NCBI GenBank assembly: GCA_944323805.1
Contig: CALUTW010000020.1
Coordinates: 1-37,904 of the forward strand
Length of the DNA: 37,904 nt
Source: an uncultured Bacteroidales bacterium
GTDB lineage: Bacteria > Bacteroidota > Bacteroidia > Bacteroidales > UBA932
Direction: 5' to 3'
Numbering within the stretch: position 1 is the stretch's first letter; every line of letters begins with the position of its first letter. Shown here in pieces: positions 25,575-34,356 of the stretch. Made by a program: the position numbers and the translations under genes. Below the pieces are notes generated by a model, which did no database searches, was not told the origin of the DNA, and saw only the letters and a program-made list of their open reading frames with translations.

Positions 25575-28500
25575 ATGAACAAATGTCTATTTATCAAAAT
25601 CGGCAGACTGCTGGCTGCTGTGATTTTGTCGGCATTGCTGTTCCCTACAGGGACAGCCAAGGCTCAGAATCAGGCCCGCATTACTCTCAAGATGGACAAT
25701 GCACCTCTGCAGGAGGTCATCAATGCGATTGAGCAGCAGTCTCAGTATCTTTTCCTGATAGACCAGGTCGATGTGAAGATGACAGTGAGCGTGGATGTCG
25801 AAGCGCAGCCGCTCCAGGTTGTCATGGACCAGATTTTCAGGGGTACTGATATTTCCTGGAATACCCAGGGTCTCAATGTCTACATCTCCAGATCGGATAC
25901 TGCTCCCTCTGACCAGGTGGGGGATACAGGCAAGACTGTATCGGGAACGGTAATTGATGCCTATGGTGTCCCGGTCATCGGAGTCGGGGTCCTCGTGAAA
26001 GGGACAACGGTAGGTGCAAGCACCGACCTTGACGGAAAGTTCTCCTTCGAGCTTCCGGATGGTGCTGAGACCGGCGTGCTGGAGTTCTCATGTCTCGGCT
26101 ACAAGACCCAGGAGTTTCAGATCGGCACGCGCCGTCTTTTTGATGTCACACTGGAGGACGACTCCATCATGATGGAAGGGACTGTTGTCACTGCCCTCGG
26201 TATCAGACGCGCAGAGAAAGCCCTTTCATACAATGTACAGGAGATAAAGTCTGACGAGCTCCTTGCCAACAAGGATGCAAACTTTGTCAATTCCCTCAAC
26301 GGAAAGGTTGCCGGTCTTGTGATCAATGCCTCCTCTTCGGGAGTCGGTGGAGCCACCAAGGTAGTGATGCGAGGCCAGAAGTCAATCGAGCAGTCATCCA
26401 ATGCACTGTATGTCATCGATGGTGTCCCGATGTATACAATGGCAAAGGACGGAGGCACAGAGTTCGGTTCTCAGGGAACGACAGACCCTATTGCGGATAT
26501 CAACCCTGAGGACATAGAATCCATGACGGTGCTTACCGGAGCGGCTGCAGCGGCACTTTACGGCTCGGATGCCGCCAATGGAGCGATTGTAATCACTACA
26601 AAGCAGGGACAGAAAGGCAAGACAAGCCTTACCATTTCCAGCAATACCGAGGTATTCACACCTTTTGTACTTCCTCGTTTCCAGGACAGGTACGGCACCG
26701 GAAACCCCAAGGCTTCACTCGGTTCCCTGTATTACAGCTGGGGAAACAGGCTCAATGACGCCAATTACAGAGGTTATGACCCCCGTAAGGATTATTTCCA
26801 GACAGGTGTGACAGGCACAGAGAGTGTCTCATTCTCGACTGGTACCGAAAAGAACCAGCTGTACCTTTCCGCTGCCGCAGTCAACTCGCGGGGAATTGTC
26901 CCGAACAACAATTATGACAGGTACAATTTCACCTTCAGGAACACGACTTCATTCTTCAACGACAAGATGAAGCTCGACATAGGCGCAAGCTACATCCTCC
27001 AGAATGACCGGAACATGACAAATCAGGGTACATACAGCAACCCTATTGTCGGAGCTTATCTGTTCCCCCGCGGCAATGACTGGGAGGACATCCGGATGTA
27101 TGAACGCTGGGATCCGTCAAGGAACCTCTATACCCAGTACTGGCCGGTCGGAGATGCCGGGCTTACCATGCAGAACCCGTACTGGATCAATTACCGCAAT
27201 CTCCGCGAAAACAAGAAGGACCGCTATATGCTTAATGCCGGGCTTTCATACCAGATACTCGACTGGCTCAGCGTATCCGGACGTATCCGCATTGACAATT
27301 CAGTAAACACGTATACAGAGAAATACTATGCCTCTACCGACAATACCATCACAGAAAGGTCTAACAGGGGTCTGTATTCGATAGCAGAGTCCAAGGACAA
27401 GCAGGTTTACGGAGATGTCCTCGTCAATATCAACAAGACATGGACAGACTGGAGCCTCCAGGCAACGGCAGGTGCATCGTTTACTGACATGAGGTCGGAC
27501 ATGATGCAGATCCGTGGACCTATCTCAGACGGCTCCATAGAAGGCGAGAAGGCAGGACTTGCAAACGTTTTCAACGTAATGAACCTCAGCCAGTCCATGA
27601 CATCCCGCACACAGTCGGGCTGGAGAGAGCAGACACAGTCGGTGTTCGCCTCTGCCGAAGTCGGCTTCAAGGGTGCGTACTATCTGACCCTCACAGGCCG
27701 TAGCGACTGGCCGTCACAGCTTGCCGGTCCGAATTCCAACCAGAAGGCGTTCTTCTATCCGTCCGTCGGAGCTTCGGTCGTGCTTTCCGAGATAATACCT
27801 GATATGCCGCGGCAGCTTGAATATGTCAAGATACGCGGTTCATATGCATCGGTCGGTGTCGCCTTTGAAAGATTCATCGCCAACCCCAAGTATTCGTGGA
27901 ACAGCAACAATACTTCATGGAACACACAGACCCAGTACCCTCTCTATAATCTGAAACCGGAGAGGACATCATCATGGGAAGTAGGACTTACAATGCGTTT
28001 CCTGAAGTATTTCAACCTCGATGCCACATATTACCATGCCCTTACATCCAACCAGACATTCGACCCTAAGATCTCTGTCGGTTCAGGATGGTCCAACATG
28101 TATGTCCAGTCCGGAAGCGTGCTCAACAATGGTGTGGAGCTTGCCCTCGGCTTTGACAATACCTGGGGCATATTCAGCTGGAACAGCAACTTCACATTCT
28201 CTGCCAACCACAACGAGATTCTTTCCCTTGCGGATGACATAGTAGTTGAAGGTGTCCACATGAGCATCGACCAGCTTGACATGGAAGGCCTGGACCAGGC
28301 TCATTTCATACTGCGTGAGGGCGGTTCCCTTGGAGACCTCTATTCTCTTGTAGACCTGAAAAGGGACAGCAACGGAATGATCTATATTGACGAGAACGGG
28401 AACATATCGAAGGAGAATATCAGCGACCCTGACAATTATGTCAAGCTCGGAAGTGTCCTTCCGAAGGCAAATCTCGCATGGAACAACAATTTCCGTGTAG

Positions 28501-28952
28501 GGAACTTCAACTTCGGCTTCCTTATCACTGCCCGGCTCGGCGGTATCGTATATTCCAAGACCCAGGCGATGATCGATGGCTTCGGCGTATCCGAGGCATC
28601 GGCTCTGGCAAGGGAGAACGGTGTGTACATCAACAATGGAGACAGGATCGATGCCCAGACCTGGTACCAGACTGTCGGCGAATCTTCCCCTGTCCCTCAG
28701 TATTATACCTACTCCGCCACGAATGTAAGGCTTCAGGAGGCTACCATAGGCTATACTTTCCCGCGCAAGATGCTGGGGAATGTATGCGAGCTGACTCTTC
28801 AGCTTGTAGGACGTAACCTGTGGATGATCTACAACAAGGCTCCGTTCGATCCCGAGTCAGTTGCGACCATGAACAACTACTATCAGGGAATCGACTATTT
28901 CATGATGCCGAGCACAAGGAATTTCGGCTTCAATATCAGACTTAAATTCTAG
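25575..28952 (+). CDS. SusC/RagA-type TonB-dependent receptor with signalling domain
   Basis: 1125 residues from the ATG at 25575; the frame opens at a GTG at 25521, but the ATG is followed directly by a signal peptide (MNKCLFIKIGRLL to about residue 31, TAKAQ). Domains: STN/secretin short N-terminal domain (about 34-105), which in this family contacts FecR; a carboxypeptidase-regulatory-like domain (about 118-187, GTVIDAYGVPVIGVGV); the plug (about 210-330, with LNGKVAGLVI and YVIDGVPM); and a 22-strand barrel ending in an aromatic-rich strand, FGFNIRLKF. It imports glycans across the outer membrane with the SusD partner encoded 12 bases downstream. The STN domain fits control by the sigma/FecR pair upstream. 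Confidence 0.96.
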   Translation: MNKCLFIKIGRLLAAVILSALLFPTGTAKAQNQARITLKMDNAPLQEVINAIEQQSQYLFLIDQVDVKMTVSVDVEAQPLQVVMDQIFRGTDISWNTQGLNVYISRSDTAPSDQVGDTGKTVSGTVIDAYGVPVIGVGVLVKGTTVGASTDLDGKFSFELPDGAETGVLEFSCLGYKTQEFQIGTRRLFDVTLEDDSIMMEGTVVTALGIRRAEKALSYNVQEIKSDELLANKDANFVNSLNGKVAGLVINASSSGVGGATKVVMRGQKSIEQSSNALYVIDGVPMYTMAKDGGTEFGSQGTTDPIADINPEDIESMTVLTGAAAAALYGSDAANGAIVITTKQGQKGKTSLTISSNTEVFTPFVLPRFQDRYGTGNPKASLGSLYYSWGNRLNDANYRGYDPRKDYFQTGVTGTESVSFSTGTEKNQLYLSAAAVNSRGIVPNNNYDRYNFTFRNTTSFFNDKMKLDIGASYILQNDRNMTNQGTYSNPIVGAYLFPRGNDWEDIRMYERWDPSRNLYTQYWPVGDAGLTMQNPYWINYRNLRENKKDRYMLNAGLSYQILDWLSVSGRIRIDNSVNTYTEKYYASTDNTITERSNRGLYSIAESKDKQVYGDVLVNINKTWTDWSLQATAGASFTDMRSDMMQIRGPISDGSIEGEKAGLANVFNVMNLSQSMTSRTQSGWREQTQSVFASAEVGFKGAYYLTLTGRSDWPSQLAGPNSNQKAFFYPSVGASVVLSEIIPDMPRQLEYVKIRGSYASVGVAFERFIANPKYSWNSNNTSWNTQTQYPLYNLKPERTSSWEVGLTMRFLKYFNLDATYYHALTSNQTFDPKISVGSGWSNMYVQSGSVLNNGVELALGFDNTWGIFSWNSNFTFSANHNEILSLADDIVVEGVHMSIDQLDMEGLDQAHFILREGGSLGDLYSLVDLKRDSNGMIYIDENGNISKENISDPDNYVKLGSVLPKANLAWNNNFRVGNFNFGFLITARLGGIVYSKTQAMIDGFGVSEASALARENGVYINNGDRIDAQTWYQTVGESSPVPQYYTYSATNVRLQEATIGYTFPRKMLGNVCELTLQLVGRNLWMIYNKAPFDPESVATMNNYYQGIDYFMMPSTRNFGFNIRLKF

Positions 28953-28964
28953 GGGGACAGCATT

Positions 28965-30554
28965 ATGACAAAGAAAATATTCAGCAGGACAATTATTGTC
29001 GCTGCCGCTCTTGCCGGTACGGCATGTACAGCCAACTATCTGGATATAAACAGCAACCCGTATGAGGTCTCCAAGGATCAGATGGAGGCAGACGGTTATG
29101 GGCTCGGAGCTGCACTCAATGGTATGGCGGGAGTCGTCATATCTACGGATGTCAACACAGCCCAGCTTACCGACAATGTCCTTGGTTGTACCCAGGGAGG
29201 CTATTTCGGCGATACAGGCTCATGGGCCTATACAATATCCCAGTTCAATGCAACTGATGACTGGACCAGGGTCTTCCTTGCCAGTGACCAGGTAATACCA
29301 TTGTTTTATTCCAACTATACCGAACTCAGGAGGATTACGGATGACCCTGTCCCTCTTGCAATAGGCGACATCCTCAAGGTTGCCGTAATGCATAGGGTGG
29401 CGGACACTTTCGGGCCTATCCCGTATACCATGATAGGGGCGGACGGTCAGATTGCCGTGCCGTATGACGACCAGCAGACCGTATACGAGTCAATGATCAA
29501 TGACCTGTCGGCAGCAGTGGAGACACTGACAGAATTCCGTACCTCTTCAATCCCTGCTACGGCTGATTATATCTATGGCGGCAATGTGGAGAAATGGGCG
29601 AAGTTCGGGAACTCGCTGAAACTGCGACTGGCAATGCGTATCATCAATGTAGACCGGGAGTTCGCAGAGGCTGCCGTACTCTCGGCTGTAAACAACGAGA
29701 TCGGAGTCTTCAGCTCCAATGATGACATCGCCAGACTCTCGACCTTCGGTACTTCCGGCAACCCTATCTATGCTGCGGCATGGTACCATGCTCCGGAAGG
29801 CTGCAAGACGGGAGGAGAATCGCATGCATCAGCCGATATCACAAGCTATATGAATGCCTACAGCGATCCACGTCGTCCGGCATACTTCATTGATTCTGAA
29901 TGGCCGGGACTTCAGTATTGCGGTATCCGCAGAGGTATCGTACGCCCGTCGCTCGCCGAGACAGGCCACAAATATTCCGGAATCAACTTTACCGCCCAGA
30001 CTCCTCTTGTGTGGATGAATGCTGCCGAAGTGGCCTTCCTCTGCGCTGAAGCCGAGGGTGTGTACAATATCGATATCCCGGGTGCTACAGCCAAGGAATT
30101 CTACGAAAAAGGTGTCAGGCTGTCATTCGAGCAGTACGGTGTATCCGGGGCAGACGATTATCTCGCCCAGTCACAGCCGGTAACCGTAATGTATACCGAC
30201 CCATGGACTGAAGGCAATACCAATGGTACAGTGAGTCCGTTTACGGCTCCTTGCGTGAAATGGCAGGACGATGCGGACATTCAGAAGCGCATCATCGTCC
30301 AGAAATGGATAGCGAACTGGATTCTCGGGAACGAGGCATGGGCAGACTACAGGCGCACAGGATATCCTGAACTCTTTCCTGCAAGCGAAGCCGGAAACCT
30401 GTCAAACGGTATCGTGGATTCAAGGAAAGGCGCCCGCAGGATGCCGTATCCTCAGGCAGAGTATACCAATAACCCATATATGTCTGATGCCGTGAACCTG
30501 CTCAACGGACCGGACAATATGGCTACAGACCTTTGGTGGGCAAAGAAAAACTAA
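28965..30554 (+). CDS. SusD/RagB-family outer-membrane lipoprotein
   Basis: 529 residues. The lipobox ends at Cys21 (AGTAC), somewhat unusual but followed by the typical NYLDINSNPYEVSKD start. The TPR-like helices and family landmarks are visible: VFLASDQVIPLFYSNYTEL, LKVAVMHRVADTFGPIPYT, WAKFGNSLKLRLAMRI, NAAEVAFLCAEAEG and NWILGNEAWADYRRTGYP. The sequence resembles the SusD_RagB_2-like branch (GxxGxSxxK-type aligned starts are absent). It forms the lid of the SusC transporter and binds the incoming glycan. It lies 12 bases after the susC-like gene and 12 bases before the next lipoprotein, so it is in the same operon. Confidence 0.94.
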   Translation: MTKKIFSRTIIVAAALAGTACTANYLDINSNPYEVSKDQMEADGYGLGAALNGMAGVVISTDVNTAQLTDNVLGCTQGGYFGDTGSWAYTISQFNATDDWTRVFLASDQVIPLFYSNYTELRRITDDPVPLAIGDILKVAVMHRVADTFGPIPYTMIGADGQIAVPYDDQQTVYESMINDLSAAVETLTEFRTSSIPATADYIYGGNVEKWAKFGNSLKLRLAMRIINVDREFAEAAVLSAVNNEIGVFSSNDDIARLSTFGTSGNPIYAAAWYHAPEGCKTGGESHASADITSYMNAYSDPRRPAYFIDSEWPGLQYCGIRRGIVRPSLAETGHKYSGINFTAQTPLVWMNAAEVAFLCAEAEGVYNIDIPGATAKEFYEKGVRLSFEQYGVSGADDYLAQSQPVTVMYTDPWTEGNTNGTVSPFTAPCVKWQDDADIQKRIIVQKWIANWILGNEAWADYRRTGYPELFPASEAGNLSNGIVDSRKGARRMPYPQAEYTNNPYMSDAVNLLNGPDNMATDLWWAKKN

Positions 30555-30566
30555 TGACAATAAGAT

Positions 30567-31610
30567 ATGAATAGGATAAAGAATATTTTCATGCCTGCAT
30601 TTTGTGCAGCGGCAGCTTCGGCATTCTCTTTTGCCGGACTCACATCCTGCTCTGACTGGACGGCTCCCGAGAGTGTCGGCATACATGTCCCGACAGTGGA
30701 GGAGGAAGCCCCGGAGCAGTACGGGCAGTATCTCCGTCAGCTTAATGAATATAAGCAGGGCGAGCATAAGGTCGTGATGGCATTTATATCGAACGTTAAA
30801 GGCGAGGCTCCGGAGTCGCAGTCGATGCGCCTTGAGGCATATCCGGACAGCATAGACGTCCTTTGCCTGGCTGAAGCTGAGAATCTGCATTCAGACTACG
30901 TCTCGGCCATAGGCGAGGTGCAGCGCAAAGGGACGGCTGTATATTATGAGATAGATTTCTCTTCCATCGAGGAGAAGTGGCAGCAGTTCAGCCAGGACAC
31001 ACCAGCCGCCGTCAGTTTTCCTGACTACTGCAAGGAAAATGTCTCTGCGCTTGTCGGCTTATGCAACATGCATGGCTTTGATGGTATAACTGTAACATAT
31101 GATTCCCCTGCGCCGTCGGCTGTATCCGATGCCGATGCAGAAAGAATCGAGGGCGGTCTTGCGGCATTGTTTGCCGAGATTTCTTCATGGAAGACTTCAA
31201 ATCCAGACAAGGGGTTGATATTTAGCGGGTTCCCTCAATATCTCCCGGATACGTCAGTGCTGGAAGAATGTGATTATATTGTTGTCAATGCCAGGGATGC
31301 AGTATCGGAGGCTGATCTCGATATCTCTGTCCGCAAGGCTCTCTCAGCCGGTGTGCCGTTGGACAATGTCATAATATGTGTGGCTGCATATGTCCCGGGA
31401 ACGACATCTGGCGAAGGATGGTTTGAAGCCGGAGCTGACGGCAATACAATAGATGCTGTAGCAGGCGCTGCCGAGTGGGTCATGACAGGGGACAGCTTCA
31501 CAAAAGCAGGACTTGCTGTCGCTGATGCCCAGAACGACTATTATAACAGCAATGCTTCTGTATTCAGCAAAATCAGGAAAGCAATCCAAACAATGAACAG
31601 CATACGCTGA
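30567..31610 (+). CDS. GH18-fold surface lipoprotein with decayed active site
   Basis: 347 residues, lipobox LTSC at Cys28. The fold is recognised from the chain of GH18-like strands (KVVMAFISNVK, AVYYEIDF, MHGFDGITVTYD, GLIFSGFPQY, CDYIVVNARD, VIICVAAYVPG). The GH18 catalytic motif DxxDxDxE reads D172-G-I-T175-V-T177-Y-D179: the two inner acids are Thr and the acid/base Glu is Asp. Hydrolysis is therefore unlikely and a glycan-binding role is inferred, as for other surface glycan-binding proteins in this slot after SusD. The family is close to the BT1044-like/DUF4849 group, recalled from memory. An enzyme with altered chemistry cannot be excluded. Confidence 0.8.
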   Translation: MNRIKNIFMPAFCAAAASAFSFAGLTSCSDWTAPESVGIHVPTVEEEAPEQYGQYLRQLNEYKQGEHKVVMAFISNVKGEAPESQSMRLEAYPDSIDVLCLAEAENLHSDYVSAIGEVQRKGTAVYYEIDFSSIEEKWQQFSQDTPAAVSFPDYCKENVSALVGLCNMHGFDGITVTYDSPAPSAVSDADAERIEGGLAALFAEISSWKTSNPDKGLIFSGFPQYLPDTSVLEECDYIVVNARDAVSEADLDISVRKALSAGVPLDNVIICVAAYVPGTTSGEGWFEAGADGNTIDAVAGAAEWVMTGDSFTKAGLAVADAQNDYYNSNASVFSKIRKAIQTMNSIR

Positions 31611-31627
31611 AATTAAAACCACGAATC

Positions 31628-32809
31628 ATGAGAAACAATATACTATCAGGTGCTGTATTCATCCTGCTTCTTGCGCTTCTGCCTGTAACCGGGTGCAAGA
31701 AGAGCGATGTGAACGAACAGCATTATGACAACAAGGCATATATATCCGCTTCATCATTTACAGACCAGATACTTTTCAGTGATGAGCAAGATTCCTATTC
31801 AAGGGAAGTGACAGTTTCCATAGCAAAGCCTGAGGAGCATGACATTACCATGGAGATCAGGACTGCCCCGGAGCTGCTTGAAACATACAGGACTGCATAC
31901 TATGACGATGCGGTAGAGCTGCTTCCAGACGGCATATGTACTATTTCCGATCCGCAGCTGCGGATTGTTGCAGGAAGCGTATCATCTGCAGCGACAGTGG
32001 TCTTCAGCAACGTATCATCCCTTGATATGGACACTAAGTATGTCATGCCTGTTACTGTGGACAATGTCTCCGGTATAGATTTCCTCGGGAGCGCAAGGAC
32101 AATGTATTTCATTTTCCGCGGTGCATCCCTTATCAATGTGGTATGCAATCTCTCGGAGAACCGGGCATGGCCGGAGTGGGACAACTTCGAACAGGTAAGG
32201 GACATGTCCACGTTCACGCTTGAGGCCCTTGTAAATCCAGCCACACTCAACAAGCAGATTTCGACAATCATGGGGATAGAAGGCAAGTTCCTTCTCCGTA
32301 TAGGAGATTCCGGACTTTCTCCTGACCAGCTCCAGGTTGTCGTAGGTAGCCTTGATGTTACCAATACCGATATGAAGATTCCGGCAGGGGAATGGACGCA
32401 TGTGGCCGTATCGTTCGACAGCGGCAATGTCAAGGTGTATCTGAACGGGGAACTCAAGGGCGAGGAGACTTTCTACAGTCCGCAGACCATAAACTTCGAT
32501 GTTCCTCATTCTGATGAGTCCGGATCTACGATTACCCGCTGCTTCTGGGTCGGCTATTCATTTGAGGATGCCAGGTATTTTGACGGGAACTTCTCTGAGG
32601 TCCGTATATGGAACAAGGTCCTGACCGCCGATGAAATCAACGCTTCAGGCCATTTCTACAAGGTCGACCCTGAATCGGAGGGTCTTGTGGCATACTGGAA
32701 ATTCGATGACGGTATAGGCAAAGTTGCCAGAGACTATTCTGTATATGGCAATGACCTTACAATAGAAACCGACCCTGAATGGGTGCCGGTATCAATCCCT
32801 GAAAGATAA
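31628..32809 (+). CDS. DUF1735 plus LamG/concanavalin-like lipoprotein
   Basis: 393 residues, lipobox VTGC at Cys23 and an Asp-containing region after it. Residues about 35-165 match the DUF1735 (BT_3987-like N-terminal) beta domain: SREVTVSIAKPEEHDITMEI in two blocks, then TKYVMPVTVDNVSGID. Residues about 190-390 form a LamG/concanavalin-A-like jelly roll: MSTFTLEALVNP, GEWTHVAVSFDSGNVKVYLNGEL, FSEVRIWNKVLTADEI and GLVAYWKFDDG. LamG lipoproteins in such loci bind glycan at the surface. It sits between the decayed GH18 and the active-type GH18 genes with short gaps (17 and 24 bases). Confidence 0.88.
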   Translation: MRNNILSGAVFILLLALLPVTGCKKSDVNEQHYDNKAYISASSFTDQILFSDEQDSYSREVTVSIAKPEEHDITMEIRTAPELLETYRTAYYDDAVELLPDGICTISDPQLRIVAGSVSSAATVVFSNVSSLDMDTKYVMPVTVDNVSGIDFLGSARTMYFIFRGASLINVVCNLSENRAWPEWDNFEQVRDMSTFTLEALVNPATLNKQISTIMGIEGKFLLRIGDSGLSPDQLQVVVGSLDVTNTDMKIPAGEWTHVAVSFDSGNVKVYLNGELKGEETFYSPQTINFDVPHSDESGSTITRCFWVGYSFEDARYFDGNFSEVRIWNKVLTADEINASGHFYKVDPESEGLVAYWKFDDGIGKVARDYSVYGNDLTIETDPEWVPVSIPER

Positions 32810-32833
32810 TAATGACATTATAAATCAGAAATC

Positions 32834-34327
32834 ATGAATATTTTGAACAGAATATTTACAAAGGCCGGATTTCTGCCGGGGACAATTGTATTAGCGTTTC
32901 TTATGCCGGGAGTCCTTACCTCGTGTACGGAAGAGATAGGACTTTACGGGGTACATGACGGCTCTCCCGTATATGATGGGTCGGGTACACTCCAGGGAAG
33001 GCTTACAGATGCGGCAACATCTTCTTCCGAGACAGCCTTGAACATATGGCAGGATGATGGGGCTCAGGCATCTGTACTGTTTACTCTCGGCAGTACACCA
33101 GGTGCGGCAGTCGATATCAGAATCGGATATGATGCAGATGCCCAGGAGTATCTGGCAGCATATAATGCCGAGAACCAGACAGATTATGAATTATATCCTG
33201 AAAGCCTGGTGACATTAGGGAATGACGGGGCAATACTTATGGCGCCGGATGACAGATACTCGGATGAAATCACCGTGACACTTGAGCCGGATAATTTGCT
33301 CGTGAGCAAGTCCAGGACATATATCGTCCCGCTGAAGGTCGAGGCTGTGACAGACGGGGTTGATGTCCCTGAGGAATATGGCAGGGTCACATATATAGTG
33401 AAGGATATAAGGAATGACCTGACTACATTTAAAGGTGAGGGCGCAGTCAAGACTGTAGTGTTTTTCGAACTCGGAGATGCAAATCCGTTGAATGCCCTTG
33501 AATACCGCATGGCGCAGAGTGGTGCACTGTTCTTTGACAATGTAGTGCTTTTTGCCGGGAACATTAACTATAGCGCATTGGAAGACCGTGTATATTTTTC
33601 CAGGAACAAGGAGGTACAGTACATTCTTGATAATGCGGAAGATTATATCCGTCCATTGCAGCGGGCTGGAATCAAGGTGCTCATGGGTGTCCTTGGCAAC
33701 CATGATGATTCTGGCATATCTCAGCTCTCAGACAGGACAGCAAAGGAGTTTGCAGGAGAACTTGCATCCTACATCTATACATATGGACTTGACGGGGTCT
33801 GCTATGATGACGAATACTCCAATGCGCAGCCGGATTTGTCAAACCCTCATTTCGTGCAGCCTTCTTCCGCTGCGGCTTCAAGACTCCTTTATGAGACCAA
33901 GAAGGCTATGCCTGACAAGCTGCAGATGATATATTACAGTGGATATATGACTTCGTATATGCCAGCTGTCGAGGGTATCGAACCGGGATATTATGTAGAT
34001 TTTGCGGTGGATGACTATCGCGCCGGGAGCGCTGAACCGATGTCAGGGATGACCATCGCCCAGTGTTCAGGGGCATCCATCGAACTTTCAATGCAACAGG
34101 GCTCTGCAGAGGCCGGAGATGATACCGAGGCCACTGCCAGAAGGTGCAAGGAAGAGGGGTATGGCTATTATATGTTCTTCAATCTCAATCCGGAACTTTA
34201 CGGTTCAAGAAATCAGGTTGCACGTTGCCAGACTGTCGCATCTGGACTGTACGGAGAGACAGTTGCGCGTGTCACCCATTATTACCCGAAGGAAAGCACT
34301 GTAAGGACCGCACTCAGTACTTATTGA
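32834..34327 (+). CDS. GH18 endo-beta-N-acetylglucosaminidase, Endo H/F type
   Basis: 497 residues, surface lipoprotein (LTSC, Cys31, then Glu-Glu). Residues about 66-190 are a DUF1735 domain. The GH18 barrel runs from about 205 to 480. The active-site strand LDGVCYDDEYSN keeps Asp320, Asp325 and the acid/base Glu327; the usual inner Asp at 323 is Cys. The DDEY form is that of Endo H and Endo F1, which cut the chitobiose core of N-glycans using the substrate N-acetyl group. Other landmarks: KVLMGVLGNHDDSGI, QMIYYSGYM, VDFAVDDYRAG and YYMFFNLNP. The domain order resembles B. thetaiotaomicron BT3987, a high-mannose N-glycan enzyme (recalled knowledge). It is the only clear hydrolase of this operon. 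Confidence 0.88.
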   Translation: MNILNRIFTKAGFLPGTIVLAFLMPGVLTSCTEEIGLYGVHDGSPVYDGSGTLQGRLTDAATSSSETALNIWQDDGAQASVLFTLGSTPGAAVDIRIGYDADAQEYLAAYNAENQTDYELYPESLVTLGNDGAILMAPDDRYSDEITVTLEPDNLLVSKSRTYIVPLKVEAVTDGVDVPEEYGRVTYIVKDIRNDLTTFKGEGAVKTVVFFELGDANPLNALEYRMAQSGALFFDNVVLFAGNINYSALEDRVYFSRNKEVQYILDNAEDYIRPLQRAGIKVLMGVLGNHDDSGISQLSDRTAKEFAGELASYIYTYGLDGVCYDDEYSNAQPDLSNPHFVQPSSAAASRLLYETKKAMPDKLQMIYYSGYMTSYMPAVEGIEPGYYVDFAVDDYRAGSAEPMSGMTIAQCSGASIELSMQQGSAEAGDDTEATARRCKEEGYGYYMFFNLNPELYGSRNQVARCQTVASGLYGETVARVTHYYPKESTVRTALSTY

Positions 34328-34356
34328 TAGCCCTTTAACAAATTATAACAGCTAAT

